From positions 1-64,000 of the forward strand of contig JAHBXB010000002.1 in NCBI GenBank assembly GCA_019636655.1: a stretch of DNA of 64,000 nt, written 5' to 3'. The translations under genes and the position numbers were made by a program. Of this stretch, positions 62,429 through 64,000 are shown one piece after another. A model generated the notes under the pieces. It saw only the letters and a program-made list of their open reading frames with translations, had not been told where the DNA came from and ran no database searches. The stretch is from Phycisphaeraceae bacterium (GTDB lineage: Bacteria > Planctomycetota > Phycisphaerae > Phycisphaerales > UBA1924). The first letter of the stretch is position 1; each line of letters begins with the position of its first letter.

Positions 62429-63925
62429 TCAGAGCCCGGCGCCCCCGCCCGCCGCGGCGTCGGCCCTCTTCGCCGGTGGATGCAGCACCGCGTTGAGCGC
62501 CGCCATCCCCTGGCGCGAGTAGTCGATCGAGTCCGCGAGGATCCGCGCCGACTCCTGCGGCGCGTGGAACCCCATCGAGTTCTCCGCGTTCACGAAGTCC
62601 AGCCGCCACTGGGCCTTCCGGAGAAGCGCCCGGGCCGCCGCCAGTTTGTCGTCGCTCACCCCGGACTTCGACGCCTCTTCGAGCGCCGTGATCAGGTCGA
62701 TCGCCGCCTGCTCGCTCCGGCTCATCAGCGCCTTGGTCCGGTCCTGGATGATGTTCACCCGGGCCAGCAGCTCCGCCTCGGGCTGCGGGTGGCACGTCTG
62801 GCACGACGCCGCGATGCTCAGCATCGGGCTGCGGACATGGTGGCTGCTGTACTTCATCGCGCCGACGCGCTGGTAGGGCATGTGGCAATCGGCGCACGAA
62901 ACCCCGGACCTCGCGTGCACGCCCTGGCTCCAGGTCTCGAACTCGGGGTGCTGCGCCTTGAGCAGATCGGCGCCGGAGCGCGGGTGCTTCCAATCGGAGA
63001 ACCCCGCCTCGTCGTAGTACGCCTCGACCTGGTCCACGTTCACCCCCTTCGCCCACGGGTAGGTGACGGTCTTCTCCTTGCCCTTGAAGTAGTACTCGAC
63101 GTGGCACTGCGCACACGCGAACGACCGCATCTCCTGCCGGCTGGCCATGGTGTTCGGGTCGTACGGCGTGCTGCGGGACCCGGCCCGCCACCGCTCCACG
63201 CTGGGCAGGTGCGGCACCGGCTCGGCGCTCGCCGCGAGCGCCGCGATGCCGCGCATGAACCCGGGGCGGGTGACCCGCAGGGCCATCGTGCCCGGGTCGT
63301 GGCAGTCAAGGCACGAGATCGCGTGGTCCACCAGCGCCGTGGCCTCGGAGTACGGCATCGCGCACACGGCGTCGAACCCGGCGTTGAGCTGCGCCAGACC
63401 GTTCGCGGACAGCAGCGGCTCGTCGACCGTGCCGGGCGCGCCGTTCTTGAGGCCGACCTCGCGGTACGCCACCACGTTCGACGCGTGGCACTGGAGGCAC
63501 GCGCCGGGCTGCTTCCGCTCCGTCACCCGCTTGGTCTCCCGCTGGTCCGACAGCATGTACGCGTGCCCTCGCTCCTCGCGGTAGTCGATCGAGAACGCGT
63601 AGCCGTCGAACAGCGTCCGCAGGGCCGGGTCGGAATCGAGCTTCTGGAAATCCTCGCTCCCGCCGTACCGCGTACGGGTCGTGTCCACCGTGCGCATGTA
63701 GGTGTCGTACTGGTCCGGGAAGTTCTTCCCCCACACCGCCGGGTCGACGGTCGATTCGTTCGTCTCCACGACGCGGACGAACGTCGTCGCCGCCTCCCGC
63801 TTGCGCTGCGCGATGTTCCGCAGCAGGAGCATCACCGCGATGGTCGCGGCGAACACCACCACCAGCACGAGCCAGAATGCCGCCCGCCCGGCGGGCTCCC
63901 GAACTCTCCGTGCACTGCTCTGCAT
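62429..63925 (-). CDS. nrfA: Pentaheme cytochrome c nitrite reductase, NrfA-like
   Basis: 498 aa. A membrane helix (AAFWLVLVVVFAATIAVMLL) anchors it, facing out. Five CxxCH sites follow: CLQCH, CLDCH, CAQCH, CADCH and CQTCH. FACAQCHVEYYFKGKEK carries the NrfA active-site Tyr region, and SSHHVRSPM the distal His region. Classical NrfA has CxxCK at heme 1; here heme 1 is CxxCH, as in a described NrfA lineage. It reduces nitrite to ammonium with six electrons. AAGGAG lies 8 bases before ATG 63925. Downstream of an NrfH tail at the window edge. Confidence 0.88.
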   Translation of the reverse strand: MQSSARRVREPAGRAAFWLVLVVVFAATIAVMLLLRNIAQRKREAATTFVRVVETNESTVDPAVWGKNFPDQYDTYMRTVDTTRTRYGGSEDFQKLDSDPALRTLFDGYAFSIDYREERGHAYMLSDQRETKRVTERKQPGACLQCHASNVVAYREVGLKNGAPGTVDEPLLSANGLAQLNAGFDAVCAMPYSEATALVDHAISCLDCHDPGTMALRVTRPGFMRGIAALAASAEPVPHLPSVERWRAGSRSTPYDPNTMASRQEMRSFACAQCHVEYYFKGKEKTVTYPWAKGVNVDQVEAYYDEAGFSDWKHPRSGADLLKAQHPEFETWSQGVHARSGVSCADCHMPYQRVGAMKYSSHHVRSPMLSIAASCQTCHPQPEAELLARVNIIQDRTKALMSRSEQAAIDLITALEEASKSGVSDDKLAAARALLRKAQWRLDFVNAENSMGFHAPQESARILADSIDYSRQGMAALNAVLHPPAKRADAAAGGGAGL

Positions 63926-63962
63926 CGCGTCGCTCCTTGTACCCTCGCGGCAATCGACCGCA

Positions 63963-64000
63963 CTACCGCGCATGACCGACATCACGATGGCAGTGGACGC
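63963..64000 (-). CDS. nrfH: Partial NrfH-like quinol oxidase, C-terminal end only
   Basis: The minus strand begins at the window edge with VHCHRDVGHAR and a TAG at 63965-63963. The two bases before it (GC) would complete a Cys codon if the next base outside is T, giving CVHCH, a c-type heme motif, and the CxxCHxxVGH ending is typical of NrfH, which passes electrons from quinol to NrfA. The stop lies 37 bp before the NrfA ATG. Only 11 residues are in the window, so the assignment depends on context. Confidence 0.65.
   Translation of the reverse strand, partial: VHCHRDVGHAR

Overview
The window is 64 kb of very GC-rich chromosomal DNA that I would place in the Planctomycetota, most likely near Phycisphaerae. 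The evidence is a cluster of prepilin-like proteins with the planctomycete pattern (N-terminal methylation site plus H-X9-DG), a secreted protein ending in a GC-type dockerin, a Ser/Thr kinase with a C-terminal membrane anchor, several membrane proteins ending in a CxxCGY...CPECG zinc ribbon, an Hpt motif reading HQLRGAGGGYGF, and infC with a rare AUC start. The placement is inferred from gene style, not from a marker gene. I see no insertion sequence, prophage, CRISPR array or rRNA operon.

Layout. 0-7 kb: a probable yybP-ykoY (Mn2+) riboswitch before a TerC/Alx membrane protein, a beta-carbonic-anhydrase-like protein, a DUF4199 protein, a Ca2+/Na+ antiporter, a methyltransferase, a Tat-exported metallophosphoesterase, a DUF1428 protein, tRNA-Ala(TGC) and a Cys-peptidase-like secreted protein. 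7-25 kb: a CHASE4 hybrid histidine kinase, a STAS protein, zinc-ribbon membrane proteins with interspersed hairpin repeats, a DUF885 peptidase-like protein, tRNA-Gln(CTG), MarC, a SpoIIE-type phosphatase, a DUF4410 lipoprotein, otsA-otsB, an Hpt protein next to a REC-GGDEF cyclase, a PagL-like protein and SlyX. 24-44 kb: a cupin-phosphoglycerate mutase fusion behind a peroxiredoxin, a YggS-family protein, a zinc-ribbon/HEPN-like protein, argG, an alpha-glucan phosphorylase, a YmdB-type phosphoesterase, a lipoprotein amidase, an ABC-F ATPase, MscS, asparagine synthetase, a queuosine-precursor transporter, a DNA methyltransferase joined across a G12 tract to a membrane protein, and UDP-glucose dehydrogenase. 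44-64 kb: a methyltransferase, a polyprenyl synthase, asd, heme oxygenase, the dockerin protein, four prepilin-like genes with small single-span membrane partners, tyrS, a Ser/Thr kinase, infC, DUF481 and SYLF proteins, and an nrfHA operon cut by the window edge.

How the genes fit together. Trehalose synthesis (otsAB), glycogen breakdown (phosphorylase), glycolysis (iPGM), UDP-glucuronate supply (ugd), Asp/Asn/Arg metabolism (asd, asnB, argG), isoprenoid synthesis and ammonia-forming nitrite respiration are all represented. A phosphorelay is plausible: hybrid kinase (7.1 kb) to Hpt (21.9 kb) to REC-GGDEF (22.4 kb). The most unusual stretch is 48-57 kb, where prepilin-like genes recur. Two of them share a leader hairpin at nearly constant distance from the start codon, and three are followed by a small membrane protein. 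No pilus assembly machinery is visible nearby. Base composition also changes regionally: the + strand is C-rich at 0-7 kb, G-rich at about 8-24 kb and C-rich again after about 34 kb, whichever way the genes point. The first switch falls inside the hybrid-kinase gene.
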